Origin: Cymbomonas tetramitiformis
Taxonomy: Eukaryota; Chlorophyta; Pyramimonadophyceae; Pyramimonadales; Pyramimonadaceae
Direction of reading: 5' to 3'
DNA: 55,881 bases
Assembly (NCBI GenBank): GCA_001247695.2
Contig: LGRX02030608.1
Coordinates: forward strand, 1-55,881
In this document: piece by piece, positions 9,524 to 20,651 of the stretch
How the letters are laid out: each line of letters begins with the position of its first letter
How positions within the stretch are numbered: the first letter of the stretch is position 1
Made by a program: the position numbers and the translations under genes
Notes under the pieces: model-generated
What the model saw: the letters and a program-made list of their open reading frames with translations, nothing else
Told to the model about the DNA's origin: nothing
The model's database searches: none

Positions 9524-10142
9524 CTTAACACCTTAAGGGCGAATTGCCATACTGCTCATACTGATCCTGTTTTCTAGGAACTTATTTTCACGTATTCGGC
9601 AATAACTCAAGTTCTAGACATCCATTTGCCACGATTCTTCGCATATCTTATATTGCGGAACTAGGTGGATGATATGACACTTCATTATCACTCGCACCGT
9701 ATGTGCACACATGAATATATGTGACCCATCATCACCATACTTAAGGAAATTCTGTTGAACAAGCTGTTGGGGGCATTTTTGGGCATGCGCCATGAACATG
9801 CCACCACTATTGACTTGATGTTATGAGTGGGCGATGACGTATCATGGTGTATACCAATGGGGGAAAATGCCATATCCTTGATTTGAAGCCTTTAGAGCAC
9901 TCTCCATAGAGTACGCTTTTGTCACCTGGCAGCAGAACACCCCTGCACTTTCCACAAAGTCCTCCACTCGATAAACCGAGTTTGGTGGGCATTGAAGGGT
10001 TGAGGGACCTCGCCCAAGTCCCCAATATGGACACTAATACTTCATAAATATCCAATAGTTGACTACCGTGGTGGTTATGGATGTTTCTGCCCTCATACTG
10101 ATCCCATACTGCTAAAAACGAATTCGCCCTTACGGTGTTAAG
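9524..10142. mobile_element. Short non-autonomous DNA transposon (TIR element 1)
   Basis: The terminal inverted repeats are CTTAACACCkTAAGGGCGAATT, at 9524 and ending at 10142. The left 310 bp (9550-9862) recur in inverted orientation at 29980-30296, immediately upstream of the transposase fragment at 29210-29980. This suggests an internally deleted relative of that transposon. On the minus strand 9807-10055 reads GLCGKCRGVLLPGDKSVLY, which could be a fragment of a zinc-binding N-terminal domain. No clear target duplication was found. Confidence 0.6.
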
Positions 10143-10768
10143 GATGGTTTCTCCGAATGTGATAAGTTAAGAATCAGTGATAACTTAAACGAGCTTGCCC
10201 GTAATGTAGGCGTACGGGTTTTTGGGGGGTAGCACTTCACTTTTATCGCACGATCTTTTATTTTTGTCGCACCATGCGACATATCAATTATATTCTGGGA
10301 CGACAAAAGTGAGTGCGGTACTTATTGTTGTCGCAGTGCGACAAACAGTGAGTGCGGTGCTCATTATTGTCGCAGCGACAAAAAGAAGACTGATATTTAT
10401 GGACAGAATCTACAAAAATTATACAGCAGACTCGGGTGTGGCAAAAATATACCCAAGTTTACGGAACGATGCATGTGAATACAGGCTGGCAATATTTAAT
10501 TTCCAAAAACACGTTTTCACCCTTGGGAAAGCCTGACAAGACTGACGCGGGACCACAAGCACAAAATTCTACGAATCACACATTGTCGCGGGACCAAAAG
10601 CACAAAACTCTATGGGTCACAAATGTACGCGGGACCACAAATGTAAAATACAGTACTAACAAAAAGGTTACTGCTATGAATTATGCACAGCGGTGCAAAA
10701 GTATGAGTTCGGGAAAGTTGCTATCAAGCTATGTTCCTATTTGGAGCTTGCACTGACAGGTGTTGCTT
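10143..10768. other. Repeat-bearing spacer
   Basis: Short repeats of GTGAGTGCGGT.CTyATT.TTGTCGCA type occur at 10305-10380, and a 45-bp unit beginning CGCGGGACCA repeats at about 10547, 10588 and 10630. No ORF of substance is present. It may be the terminal region of the MULE that follows. Confidence 0.4.
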
Positions 10769-12190
10769 TTACTTTGCAGCTTCTGCTGCTATTTTCTGTC
10801 GCATAGTCTTCGGACGGTTGGCGGGGAAGGCTTCCTCGGTCATGCCAAAGATGTCAAGCCCATCCCGAAGGTGATACCCAGCCAAGATGTGCGGGCAGCA
10901 CTTGCAGTGCCAGAACCACTTGCAAGAGCAAGCATCCCCATCCAGTGGGCATGAAGGATCGTCCACGTTGAAAGTGAGCTCCACGATGTCATCGGAGTAC
11001 TTACGGATAATGTCGAGGCTTCGGAAGAAGTGGCGGGGATTTTCCCCGCGAACCAGTTGACGGAACTTGGTCACACGTAGATCACCGAGCACTTTGCCAG
11101 TCGGGGTCAAATTCATGTAGATGAAGTCGATGCCGTGGATGCGGGTGGGCTACAAATAGAAGTTGGATGTGCCAGCATCAGCGCTGACTAACTCGCATGC
11201 CATATTCAGGAAGGGGATGGGATAGATCCCAGAAAGGCAGTGGGAGAAGGTCTCCTTGTTCTTGAAGGCACGGGAATTCAGTAACGCCGGATCCGATTGT
11301 GTGAGAGTTTGGTAGTGGGTGGCATTCAGAGGAACTAGTCGGCGATCCTCACGATGCCCACGTTCATCGGACTGCATAGTGGCCTTAATCCCGGGAATGG
11401 TGCTAGCTCCCCGAAAGAACATGATGTGCTCCCCGTGAGTAAAGTTGCGTACGGACACGATGAACTCCGTCAGGCCTAGCAGTTCCCATTCCCGTTTAGC
11501 AACGTCGGCGATAACCTTACGCATCTCGAGAGTGATAGCACCCTCAAAAATCAGTCGATCGTCAATGATCTGATCCCATACGTCCTCGGGTACATGCCTG
11601 CGCGCAGATAACAAACATTTTAGTGACAGAATTGCATAAACTAGCAGCCATCAAATAGACTCAAACACAGGCACACTTTCAAGGCGGAAGGCGGACTGAG
11701 TTTGTCGTCAGAAAATGTGCAACGGGTAGCCGTAAATTACCATATGTATATGGAAAATATTGGAAAAGGGTTACAAGGTACACAACTCCCGTCTAGCACC
11801 TACAGGAACATATAGTTCAGGACAACATAGTAACAGGAGCAAGAGAGCGGGAACTTACTGATGGACTTTTTCGATGTATTTTCGTCGGACGTGTTCGACA
11901 TCCTTCAAGGACAGCAGGCTCTAAAGACTGCCAGGATTGTCGATCTTGTTGTCGGCGGCAGTCAGGGACCGCATGTTGTCGCCACACACGATGGAGATCG
12001 GTAGGTCGATGGCAAAGGCGATCTTTGCATACTTCATGAGAGCTCGAAGGCCAACCTCGTAGGAAAAAGTAGATTCGCTCTTGACGATGACATACATGTA
12101 AAGATAGAAAGACTGCCGCGGGCAGTTGCGGGTGTCGTCCATCGTTCTCCACAAGTGAGGCCTCTCGAAAGTGACACCGTCGGTGCCCAT
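10769..12190 (-). pseudogene. Mutator-like (MULE) transposase, decayed
   Basis: Two exons join in phase. Exon 1 ends at 11859 with the donor CATCA|GTAAGT. Exon 2 starts at 11597 after CGCGCAG. The 261-bp intron rejoins VHQ with HVPEDVWDQ. The first part has the MULE catalytic-domain pattern (MGTDGVTFERPHLW, then PISIVCGDNMRSLTAA with the second acidic residue). The C-terminal part has a SWIM zinc finger, CSCKWFWHC..CCPHILAGYH (CxCxnCxH), as expected. The frame carries two in-frame TAG stops, one after NPGSL in exon 1 and one after TSNFYL in exon 2. The N-terminus is not found. It would have cut and joined transposon ends in the nucleus. Confidence 0.7.
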
Positions 12191-12243
12191 ATCAATAAGT
12201 ACGTAGTCCGACTGTGTCTTCCCAAATGAAGCATCGGCTTTGT

Positions 12244-13295
12244 GGCTAGTACCCGACGGTCCTTCCTGAAGGACTGAACTAAAATCTAATCCTAGCGCGG
12301 CGGAATTTTTTAAGACGCTCTAGCCAATGGCGGTGACCCTGGTACCGTTCAGGTACCATCTATATGACCTAAATCAAGTCCCTTTGCCCGCCATTGGTCA
12401 GGGGACCACGTATATTGATTTCTTTGGATGCACAAGTGGCATGTACCCCACATATTTCTAGTCAATCCAAGAAACCTGGTGAGCTGATTTCAGTAACTAA
12501 TTTTCATGATTTTTTGGGAGATCTCCACGTGCCAGATAGGTGCCGCAAGTGGTAATATTGCACAAGTATAGCCTACCCAATGATAGGTGGGCGTGGCGGC
12601 GAGTTGGGATTATGCCATTGGTCGCTATATGGCTACTGCCCGGTGGTACTTGTCATATTTATATCAGCGGGAACTGCTTAATTAAGTATGGGGCCACATT
12701 GCCCAAATTACAGCTTTGCATGACCCATATCATGTGGTCTATGAGACATATTACCAATAATGAGCATAGTGATGCATAGATATGACTTCAAACTATACCT
12801 CGGGGATTTTTAGGGAATTTTCCAACCATTAGGGTGCGTGTTATTGAATATTTTGCTCGAATTTTGGGTCGAAAAATGTCACAATTCAGCATTTTCGTCT
12901 TAGTGGTGGTGTTTACCATGCGCTGAGAGCATAATATATCGTCATTATAAGCCATTTACTGTTAAGAACCTTTACATTGGGTCATAAACTTGATGTGTGG
13001 GTGGTGGTACACCACTCCCTATCCATCTAATGGGCCATTATTGACGATACCGCGGCTAGTCCTTCCTGAAGGACTAGTGAAATTAATTAAATTTACAACA
13101 AAATATACCCTAAAACTGCGGCTCGATTAGGCGTACCAAATCATGGAAATACGTGTTCCTATTATGATAGGCACCATGCCCGGGTCCCAAATGATTTTTC
13201 CAAGCACAAGGTTGAGGTCTAGGGCCCAATATTCAAGGAGTAATGTACATTTCCGCCTAGTCCTGTGGGAAGGACTAAAATGTCGGGTACTAGCC
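12244..13295. mobile_element. Non-autonomous TIR element 2
   Basis: The inverted ends GGCTAGTACCCGAC lie at 12244-12257 and 13282-13295, each followed inward by a TCCTTCC-containing palindrome (TCCTTCCTGAAGGA on the left, diverged on the right). The same palindrome occurs internally at 13050. No coding frame is visible. It lies beside the MULE pseudogene, so mobilisation by MULE transposase is possible; no 9-bp duplication is obvious. Confidence 0.5.
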
Positions 13296-13384
13296 ATTTG
13301 ACGGCGAAAACGTTATGAGGAGAATAGCTGGCGTATTCTCGTCTAATGTTTTCTCCCAAAACCAGATTGGGCATGGCGATTGCG

Positions 13385-13600
13385 GGACCCGTGGGGTGGC
13401 GCACCCGGTATGGGTTGTGTGGTGAAGGCGATGCGCGGACCTCGCATGGACCCCGCATGGACCAGTGGGTGGCGCACCCGAGATGGACTGCGCGGGGAAG
13501 GCGATGCGTGGACCCCGCATGGACCCGTGGGGTGGCGCACCCGAGATGGGGTGCACGGGGAAGGCGATGTGTGGACCCCGCATGGACCCCGCTAGCTGGA
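13385..13600. repeat. Minisatellite, about 65-bp unit
   Basis: Just over three imperfect copies of a GC-rich unit containing GGGTGGCGCACCCG and GACCCCGCATGGACC are arranged in tandem. Open frames on both strands here are by-products of the repeat. Confidence 0.7.
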
Positions 13601-13967
13601 ATTCTTGGCGCTTGGCGCCAGCCAGGCGCTCGTGCAAAAATTCTGAACCTGGGTACGATTGGCGTAGGACTCGTACTTTCGGAAAGGGGGGTTCAAAAAG
13701 GCGAACAGGCTCGTTGCGACACACCGCGCGGTCCAGTCGAGTATTCAGTGTCACTATACAGTAGAACTATCGTTACGAGGCTCAGGCTCGAGGCTGGGAC
13801 GACAGGACGAGGGCTGGCGCGGGGCACTGTTAACTCTGCCAAGAATGGCAGCCTAATTTAAATCGTTATATATGGGACTTGCTATGAGTTCGCCCGACGA
13901 CTTCAAAATATTCCTCGGGTCTTTCATGTAAGCTCAAAGATCCAACGTCATCGTCGTCGCAAGCTCA
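13601..13967. other. No gene recognised; left flank of the chromovirus
   Basis: This stretch has GC-rich flank sequence including GAGGCTGGGACGA, which also occurs in the right flank near 24855. It is probably a local repeat in the target. Confidence 0.4.
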
Positions 13968-13972
13968 CACGA

Positions 13973-14596
13973 TGTCAGGGTTATGACCGATGACATATGT
14001 GTCATACATGTCATACGTGTCATACGTGTCATACATGTCATATCATGTCATGTCATGTCATATATTATTATGACAGTCGGTCGTGTCATATATTATTATG
14101 ACAGTCGACAGTATGGTCGATCATGACTGTACAGGTCGAGTCGCGTCATACATTTATGACAGTCGTCAGTACGGTCGACTATGACATGTACAGTCATACC
14201 ATTTGTCATTCACTCACCTTGAGTGACACCTGTCATCGAGAGGCCAGGTTGTGGCATCAAGATGACAAAGCAAGATGAAGTCTTGAAGAACCAAAAGTGT
14301 TCGGAGAAAACTCATCTTCGCTTCTAGCATGTTCTGAACAAGCATGCGAGTATCATATGGCTTATTCGTTCAGCCGATACTGATTGTTCAACCAATGCCT
14401 TGGGTTCACAACCCAATTGTGGTGGCATCTATGAGATGCGGGGCATTGCGTAAAATGAGGTAGCGTTGGGCTACAGCAGTCACTTCTGAAGAAGCACTGC
14501 ACTCATATCCACACAGACGCTGCGTGAGCTATTAACGTTCCATAATAGCCTCGCTATATATCATATATCATATCGCTTCCAAGCGAACCCTTAAGA
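13973..14596 (+). repeat. 5' LTR of chromovirus
   Basis: It starts TGTCAGGG and ends CCCTTAAGA. The first 75 bp are built from repeats of GTCATACATGTCATACGT. A TATATATCATATAT stretch near the 3' end may be the TATA region or part of the U5. Confidence 0.95.
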
Positions 14597-17500
14597 GTGG
14601 TATTCTAATCGTCCACGCGACGAACGAGAACCTAAGTGTGCAGTGCAGCAAATAGAGATATATTGTATTTTTGTGTGTGCAACAGGTTCGCGGATCGCGT
14701 ATACATACAGGCGCCCGCAGTCGCACATATAAGACATATATCGCATAACTACACTCGCTGCGGAATAAACAGCGGACGAAGTGCGCGGGAGATACCGTCG
14801 CTAACACTTACGCTCGCATAATCACCGTCAAAGTATAACAGCGCGAAGAGGTGTGCATACAGCATACAAATCGCATACATACGCTGCTATCATTCGCAAA
14901 ATTGCACTATATGCGACATACTGACGCGCAGATGAACAAATCGTCATCAGTGTATGTTCCGTACACGAAATGGCATTCATATCATATGCCATACATACCT
15001 GCGACAGAGATATGTTCACTAATTGCAGCGCGCACATCAGCGACTTTGATAAATCGCTACTCGCACTAATCTCAGTGCAGTGTACGCATCAAAATCTCGT
15101 CATTTTAAATGGTTGCAAAAATCACTCGTCTACGCGCGCATGACGATTTTGCTTGACAGGATATATACACACCTGCTAGATTTATCATGATCGGATGACG
15201 CGCGATGATGGTATACATATATGCAGCATGCTACTTAAAATCTGTGATGCTTGCACATAAGAGATGATGTTTATCCATGCACTGGCAGATTTACATACAA
15301 GTTTGCAATCATATGGGTGTGCATCATATGCTGTGTGTGTAGCCACACACACACACATATAAGTAGACGAAATCAAATAAATATGGACGCTGTGCAATCA
15401 CATGTCTGTGTACTATATGTTGTGTGTGTAGCTGAATCTGTGATATCACACACACACATGCACACTTGCAGCATATACTATCCATCGCATGCAGCGAGAT
15501 GTACCATGCATTATTATACCATGCAACTATACCATGCAGTAGATTCCAATGTTCTGATGACCACACAAATACTTTTGATCATCAGCATTATACTTATCAG
15601 CAGCACAGTGATTTGTGCACAACATGTGTGTGCAGATCAGCACACACACATATACACTCATTTCACTTACAGCAATCATTAATACACAGTGCATATACTT
15701 CTATATCATGCACACATTTTATTCTGAATGATTGCAATGTTGTAAATGTTACATACTTTATTATATTGAACAGCTTGATCACGATAACAGCTGTATTAAA
15801 TAGAGCATAAGCATATTGCAGTGAATGCTAAACTATATTAGAATCCATGTTGCAAAGGGTGCCTGACAGTAATCATAACACCATAATTAGTTTGTCGTGC
15901 CCTGGTGGAGCCGAGATGCTCTCCAGGTAACATGTACATTCTATGGTGGATTACTTGAAGGAATGCTCACCTGAGCTTCATGTGAAATTTATCAGCAACT
16001 CATATCGTAATGAGATTATCATGGAATTACAACAATCCCTAAACTATATATATCATGTTAGATATAATCAGTACGTGGTATGCTGACAATCTGCATGATA
16101 AGCTGTTAGGATATTGTGATATCCATAAAGATCTTGCAAAGTGTGTGTAAGTAAACACACACACACACAATAGTACTAATCAGCAGTACTATACACTGCA
16201 CAAACACTAGCATTCATGTTGACAATACACTGACTCCAAGTGTAATGATTAAGTATTGTATTAATACATAATACACAGATCCCACTTCCAAACACATGTG
16301 CGTGGAAGTGTCAGCGATGGCGATACATAAGGGAACAGGATCAAACAACATGCTGTAGGGCTGGATGGAGATATCTCCAGACCCGAAGGCAGTATACAGT
16401 GCTCAAATAACAGCTGGTCACTGTTGAGCACTGTCCATGCGTCTCACTCACATATCATCGCTGGAGCAACATCAATATCTACATTGCATTCTGACAGTTG
16501 ATACAGATGATCACTTCACATGCATGTACCAACTCAGATCAGCAACCATACATGAATTGATGAAAGGTGGTTGTGGACGTACATATACACAAACAATGTG
16601 TTGTGTAAAAACTGCTTAGATTACATCTAGCAGTGTCCAGATGTATTTGAACATAGAGATATCACTTGATATACTCGTTGTATACATCCAAATATATCTT
16701 AGGATCTGACACAACTGTGAATTCATTTACAGTTGATATATCTTAAATATCACCAGAGAGTGCATTTGCCTCCATGGGTTTCAATCAGTAAAACCCAGAA
16801 ATGTGATCAACCTTAGATGTTGATATGCAGTATAATTCACTTTTATCCCATGAAATTTGTCATGTGCAATGGTGAAGTGATTTGCAGTACTTCTGTACTT
16901 TGCAGTCCACACACACAGAGATATGTATATATATATATATATATACATATAGCCAAAAACGGCCAAAATAGGTAAAATCCGTTTGCGATAGATTTGAAAA
17001 TTGAAAATCGGACCCTATTTTATTTGATAATATGATTTTATACCTATTGAGGTATGAGAAAATCATAATGACACATGTCATATCTCGTGTAACACCCTAG
17101 ATATTAGGTGTGTAATATATAGGGGTAAACATATTGGCTGTAACGAAAAATCGGTCAAAATACAATACGTGTAATCTTTTGCAAATTCGGGATTGATTTT
17201 TTTTGCTATAATGGATATTTATCTATCAAATAACAATCCCTGAAAGACATAACACGTGTAACACCCTGTAACACCCTAATATTTGAATGTGTGTGTGAGG
17301 GGTGTAACGTACCCTCTGAAAATCACCTAACATTCACTTAGGTATTGAATGCAGTTTTGCTTAAAAATCTTGGCAAAATCGTTATACTGCTTATTTTTTA
17401 CCTGTATTAGGGTTACTGATATCGAGTAACACCCTAAACACTGTATTGGGTAATAGGGCCACTGTAACCACACATGCCCTAATATGCCGCCATTATTTGG

Positions 17501-17868
17501 AAAAACTTCGTTTTTTTTGGCATTATTATATCATGCTAAATCATCATAGACATGATAATACTATGGGCAACAACCCTAAAACTGTAGGGCAACAACCCAA
17601 AAACTGCAGGGCTACAACCCAAGGACTGTAGGGCTGCAACCCTAAAACTGTAACAGCTGATTCCTATAAGGAATGCATGCTGAATGAGGTATTGGCAATT
17701 GACAACTGCCATTGTATCACACACTTCCTTGAGGGGGGAAGAAGGTGGATATATGTACATGCATAACCTCATCATAATATATAGATATACCATATATAAC
17801 ATATAAATCACACACACTCAGTTAGACAATTAGCTGAAGGTATTTTTTGTGCTGTGTTTTGTTTTTAG
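14597..17868 (+). other. Very long leader of the chromovirus
   Basis: There are 3.27 kb between the LTR and gag with no convincing ORF. TGGTATTCTAATCG at 14598 is the only candidate tRNA primer site, offset by one base from the LTR. The leader contains CA-rich microsatellites (15340-15650), a TA run (16923-16945) and four copies of a unit near 24 bp, GGGCAACAACCCAAAAACTG, at 17565-17650. It ends in a pyrimidine tract and TTTTTAG immediately before the gag ATG. That is a good splice acceptor, so part of the leader may be an intron. Confidence 0.7.
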
Positions 17869-19278
17869 ATGGTTACTATCGAAGAGGAAGAGCATGAGGT
17901 TCCTGATATCAACCCAGATCATTCGACTTGGTTTTTCGATATTCTTGGTTCATACGATGCATACAGTCGGTTTAAGGTTCCAAAGTGGATCGCTGGTTAT
18001 GCCGATACACTAACCAGATATGACCACATAGGCTATTATGACAATGTCAGTCGCATGAAACCAGATATGAGCCGGTACAAGGATCCTGCCAATGAGCCTC
18101 AGGCACCAGAAGCAGAGTATACAGCAGACAGTCCTCCGATGGTCTTTGTAGATCCAGATGCAGATACAGTACCAGCACCAGCTCCACCAGCTCCACCCAG
18201 TTTGGTCCCCAAGGTGAAAATGGCACCACCTAGGGAATTCAAATCAGGACAGGACGCAGAGGTCTGGTTGGAAACAGTGGACAGATATTTCCAGTTCACT
18301 TATCCAGGTGTCAATGATAAGGATTTGATCACAGTGTTTCTCACTCTTATTCAGAATAACGACAGACACTATTTCCAGGTCGTGGCAAATCAACCAGATG
18401 CCACATTTGCAGGAATCAGAGGGATTTTCCTCAGACAGTTTGGTAACCCCCATAAAAGATCAGTGGCTAAAAAACACCTAATGTCACTGAAACAGGAAAA
18501 CCAGACTTTTTCAGATTATCTACGCACATTCACTTCACTGGCTGCACTGGCAGCAGTTGAACTGGAAGATGTGTTGATAAAGGACAGATTCGTCAACAGC
18601 GTAGATCCGGAACTTCGCAGACAGTTTCATTTACGATTCCTGACAGAAACAGAAAGGAATAATATGTCGTGGTCACTAACCACACAGATATTGCTTGATT
18701 TGAACTACGTCATTCACTCAAAGCAATCAGAAACCCTTCACTATCGGGGTCAGAAGGAGCAGTCATCTGGAGGTCCAGCCAAGAAGGATAAGGACAGAGG
18801 ACGTGGCCAGAAGCCATATGACAGATCCAACAGAAATCGGAATTGGAATCAGAGTGGCAGCCAGAACTCCAATCAGAATAGGAACAAAGGAAAAAGTGGC
18901 AAAGGCAAGGGAAAAGGAAAAGGAAAAGGACAATCACAGAAACAGAATCAGAATAAGACTTGCCATCGTTGTGATCGACCAGGTCACATCGAGAAGGATT
19001 GTTGGGCCACCACTACCAATGATGGAAAGCAGATCAAAGGCAAGCCACCAGCACAGAATCCCTTTCAGAATCAGAGACAGCCACAGAAGAATCAGGGTGC
19101 AAAAGATGGGTCTAACAAACTCATTAACACGATCAACACCTTGGTCAAGGAACTGAAGAGTCAGCACAGCATCAATGCAGCAGTTGCAACTCCAGATCCA
19201 GTTCCATCAGCTCCAGCTCCTCAGGGAAACTCTCAGGGTACTGCGCAGGTACCGGTGATGAGAGCACCCCGAGGGTAG
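17869..19278 (+). CDS. gag: Gag polyprotein of chromovirus
   Basis: The protein is 469 aa from the ATG at 17869. An acidic N-terminus is followed by a Pro-rich stretch (about residues 80-115), then a retrotransposon Gag capsid domain (about 118-270; DAEVWLETVDRYFQ). A basic, Gly/Gln-rich linker leads to one zinc knuckle CHRCDRPGHIEKDC (CX2CX4HX4C) near residues 365-378, which binds the genomic RNA. The C-terminus is Pro/Ala-rich and carries the frameshift signal at 19224-19230. The frame is intact. The TTTTTAG before the start suggests splicing into the start codon region. Confidence 0.92.
   Translation: MVTIEEEEHEVPDINPDHSTWFFDILGSYDAYSRFKVPKWIAGYADTLTRYDHIGYYDNVSRMKPDMSRYKDPANEPQAPEAEYTADSPPMVFVDPDADTVPAPAPPAPPSLVPKVKMAPPREFKSGQDAEVWLETVDRYFQFTYPGVNDKDLITVFLTLIQNNDRHYFQVVANQPDATFAGIRGIFLRQFGNPHKRSVAKKHLMSLKQENQTFSDYLRTFTSLAALAAVELEDVLIKDRFVNSVDPELRRQFHLRFLTETERNNMSWSLTTQILLDLNYVIHSKQSETLHYRGQKEQSSGGPAKKDKDRGRGQKPYDRSNRNRNWNQSGSQNSNQNRNKGKSGKGKGKGKGKGQSQKQNQNKTCHRCDRPGHIEKDCWATTTNDGKQIKGKPPAQNPFQNQRQPQKNQGAKDGSNKLINTINTLVKELKSQHSINAAVATPDPVPSAPAPQGNSQGTAQVPVMRAPRG
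19224..19253 (+). promoter_or_regulatory. -1 programmed frameshift signal between gag and pol
   Basis: The heptamer GGGAAAC at 19224-19230 is in the correct phase (G GGA AAC in the gag frame). After six spacer bases, GGTAC (19237-19241) and GTACC (19249-19253) form a stem with a 7-nt loop. A -1 shift here enters the pol frame, which is open from this point. Confidence 0.8.
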
Positions 19279-20651
19279 ATCAGCCAGAAAGTGCCACTGA
19301 AGCAAGTGGCCGGATTGAGAGTATTTCAGAGGAAGTCCTATCCAGACTGACACTACAGTTTCAACAGATGGATAATCCCACAGAAAACATCGCACAGATG
19401 CAGTCTCAGACAGCACAGCTGAAATCACAGAAAAAGCTGTTGCTGTATAAGGGGAAAGTCCATGGACAGAATACTCACATTTTGGTTGATCCAGGAGCCA
19501 CATCATCTTTCATCGACAGACAGTTCGCTGCTCAGCTTGGTATACCTCCCACAGATTCTTCATCATTTTCAGTGGGATTGGCTGGAGGAAGCCAACTACC
19601 ATGTACATCCTATCTTCCCAATGCTACATTCACGCTGGGCAAGTATAAGGATTCAGTAGATCTCTACATCATTGACATGAAACCATTCACTGTCATTCTG
19701 GGTCAAGATTGGTTGGAGAGGAGGAATCCACATATTGACTTTCAGACCAAAAATCTGACGATCACTAGGAAGCACTCATCAGGCTCCAGTATTCGCACAG
19801 TATTGTCCAGAGTTGAGCAGACTCCAGACTCAGATGGCCTTCCTGAAATGGAATTGGTCAGTGCCACCACTATGAGGAAACATCTCCGTCGCATTCGATC
19901 CAGTGGTTCGGCTGAAGAAGCCGTAGCATATCTCTTTTTCCTCTCCGAGGTCGATGGTGAATTGGTCTTTGCAGCATCAGACTCAGACACCACAATGGAA
20001 GACCCCGAGGTCACAGCAGCACGTGATCAAGTGAGAGAAGACTTTTCAGACGTTTTCCAAGAGGATCTTCCGGCTGGTCATAGGCCAGAGCGGTTTGAAG
20101 GTGGATATCATAGAATCGACATCGAACCTGGACATAAGCCTCCTTCACAGCCAGTACGCACCATTCCAGCACCCATGATGGAGGAACTCAAACGGCAAAT
20201 CATCAAATATGTCGAGTTGGGTATCCTTCGTCCATCATCATCGCCATATGGATGCCCAATCATTTTCGCTCCTAAGCCAGGGGGAAAGTGGAGGATGTGT
20301 TGTGATTATCGTGCCCTGAATAACATCACCGTCAAGGACACGTATCCACTACCACCACATGACACCCTACTAGAGCAGCTGAAGGGATCAAGATGGTTCA
20401 GTAGATTTGATTTCAACCAGTTCTTTCACCAAATCCCCATTCATCCGGATGATATACATAAAACTGCTATTCGCACCAGATACGGTTCTTGTGAATGGAC
20501 AGTTATGCCTTTCGGATTGACCAATGCTCCTGCAACAGCACTTCGTGTAGGAAATCGGGCATTTTTCGACTTCATCGACCAGTTCCTTGTCATATTCATG
20601 CTTTCATGGACGACACTATCGTTTACAGCCCAGATTTTGACAGTCATGTGA
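19230..20651 (+). pseudogene. pol: pol part 1: protease and N-terminal reverse transcriptase
   Basis: The frame opens at the frameshift site; the first ATG is only at 19368, so it is best read as a Gag-Pol fusion. The protease motif is ILVDPGATSSFID near 19480, with DPG in place of the usual DSG/DTG, a variant known in plant and fungal chromoviruses. The next domain is RT, with YGCPIIFAPKPGGKWRMCCDYRALN, RFDFNQFFHQIPI and MPFGLTNAPAT. The usual TFQ after NAPA is replaced by TAL. The frame is lost inside the FMDD catalytic box by an 8-bp insertion at 20601-20608 and stops at 20651. This would abolish a full Pol from this copy. Confidence 0.9.

Noticed and set aside
10120..10142. GAATTCGCCCTT resembles the junction of a common TA-cloning vector, suggesting contamination
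   Set aside because: The sequence forms part of terminal inverted repeats, and related variants occur at 9524 and 34063, so it is genuine element sequence by context.
20495..20651. Programmed frameshift within reverse transcriptase
   Set aside because: There is no slippery sequence, and the fault is an 8-bp insertion that splits the catalytic motif.
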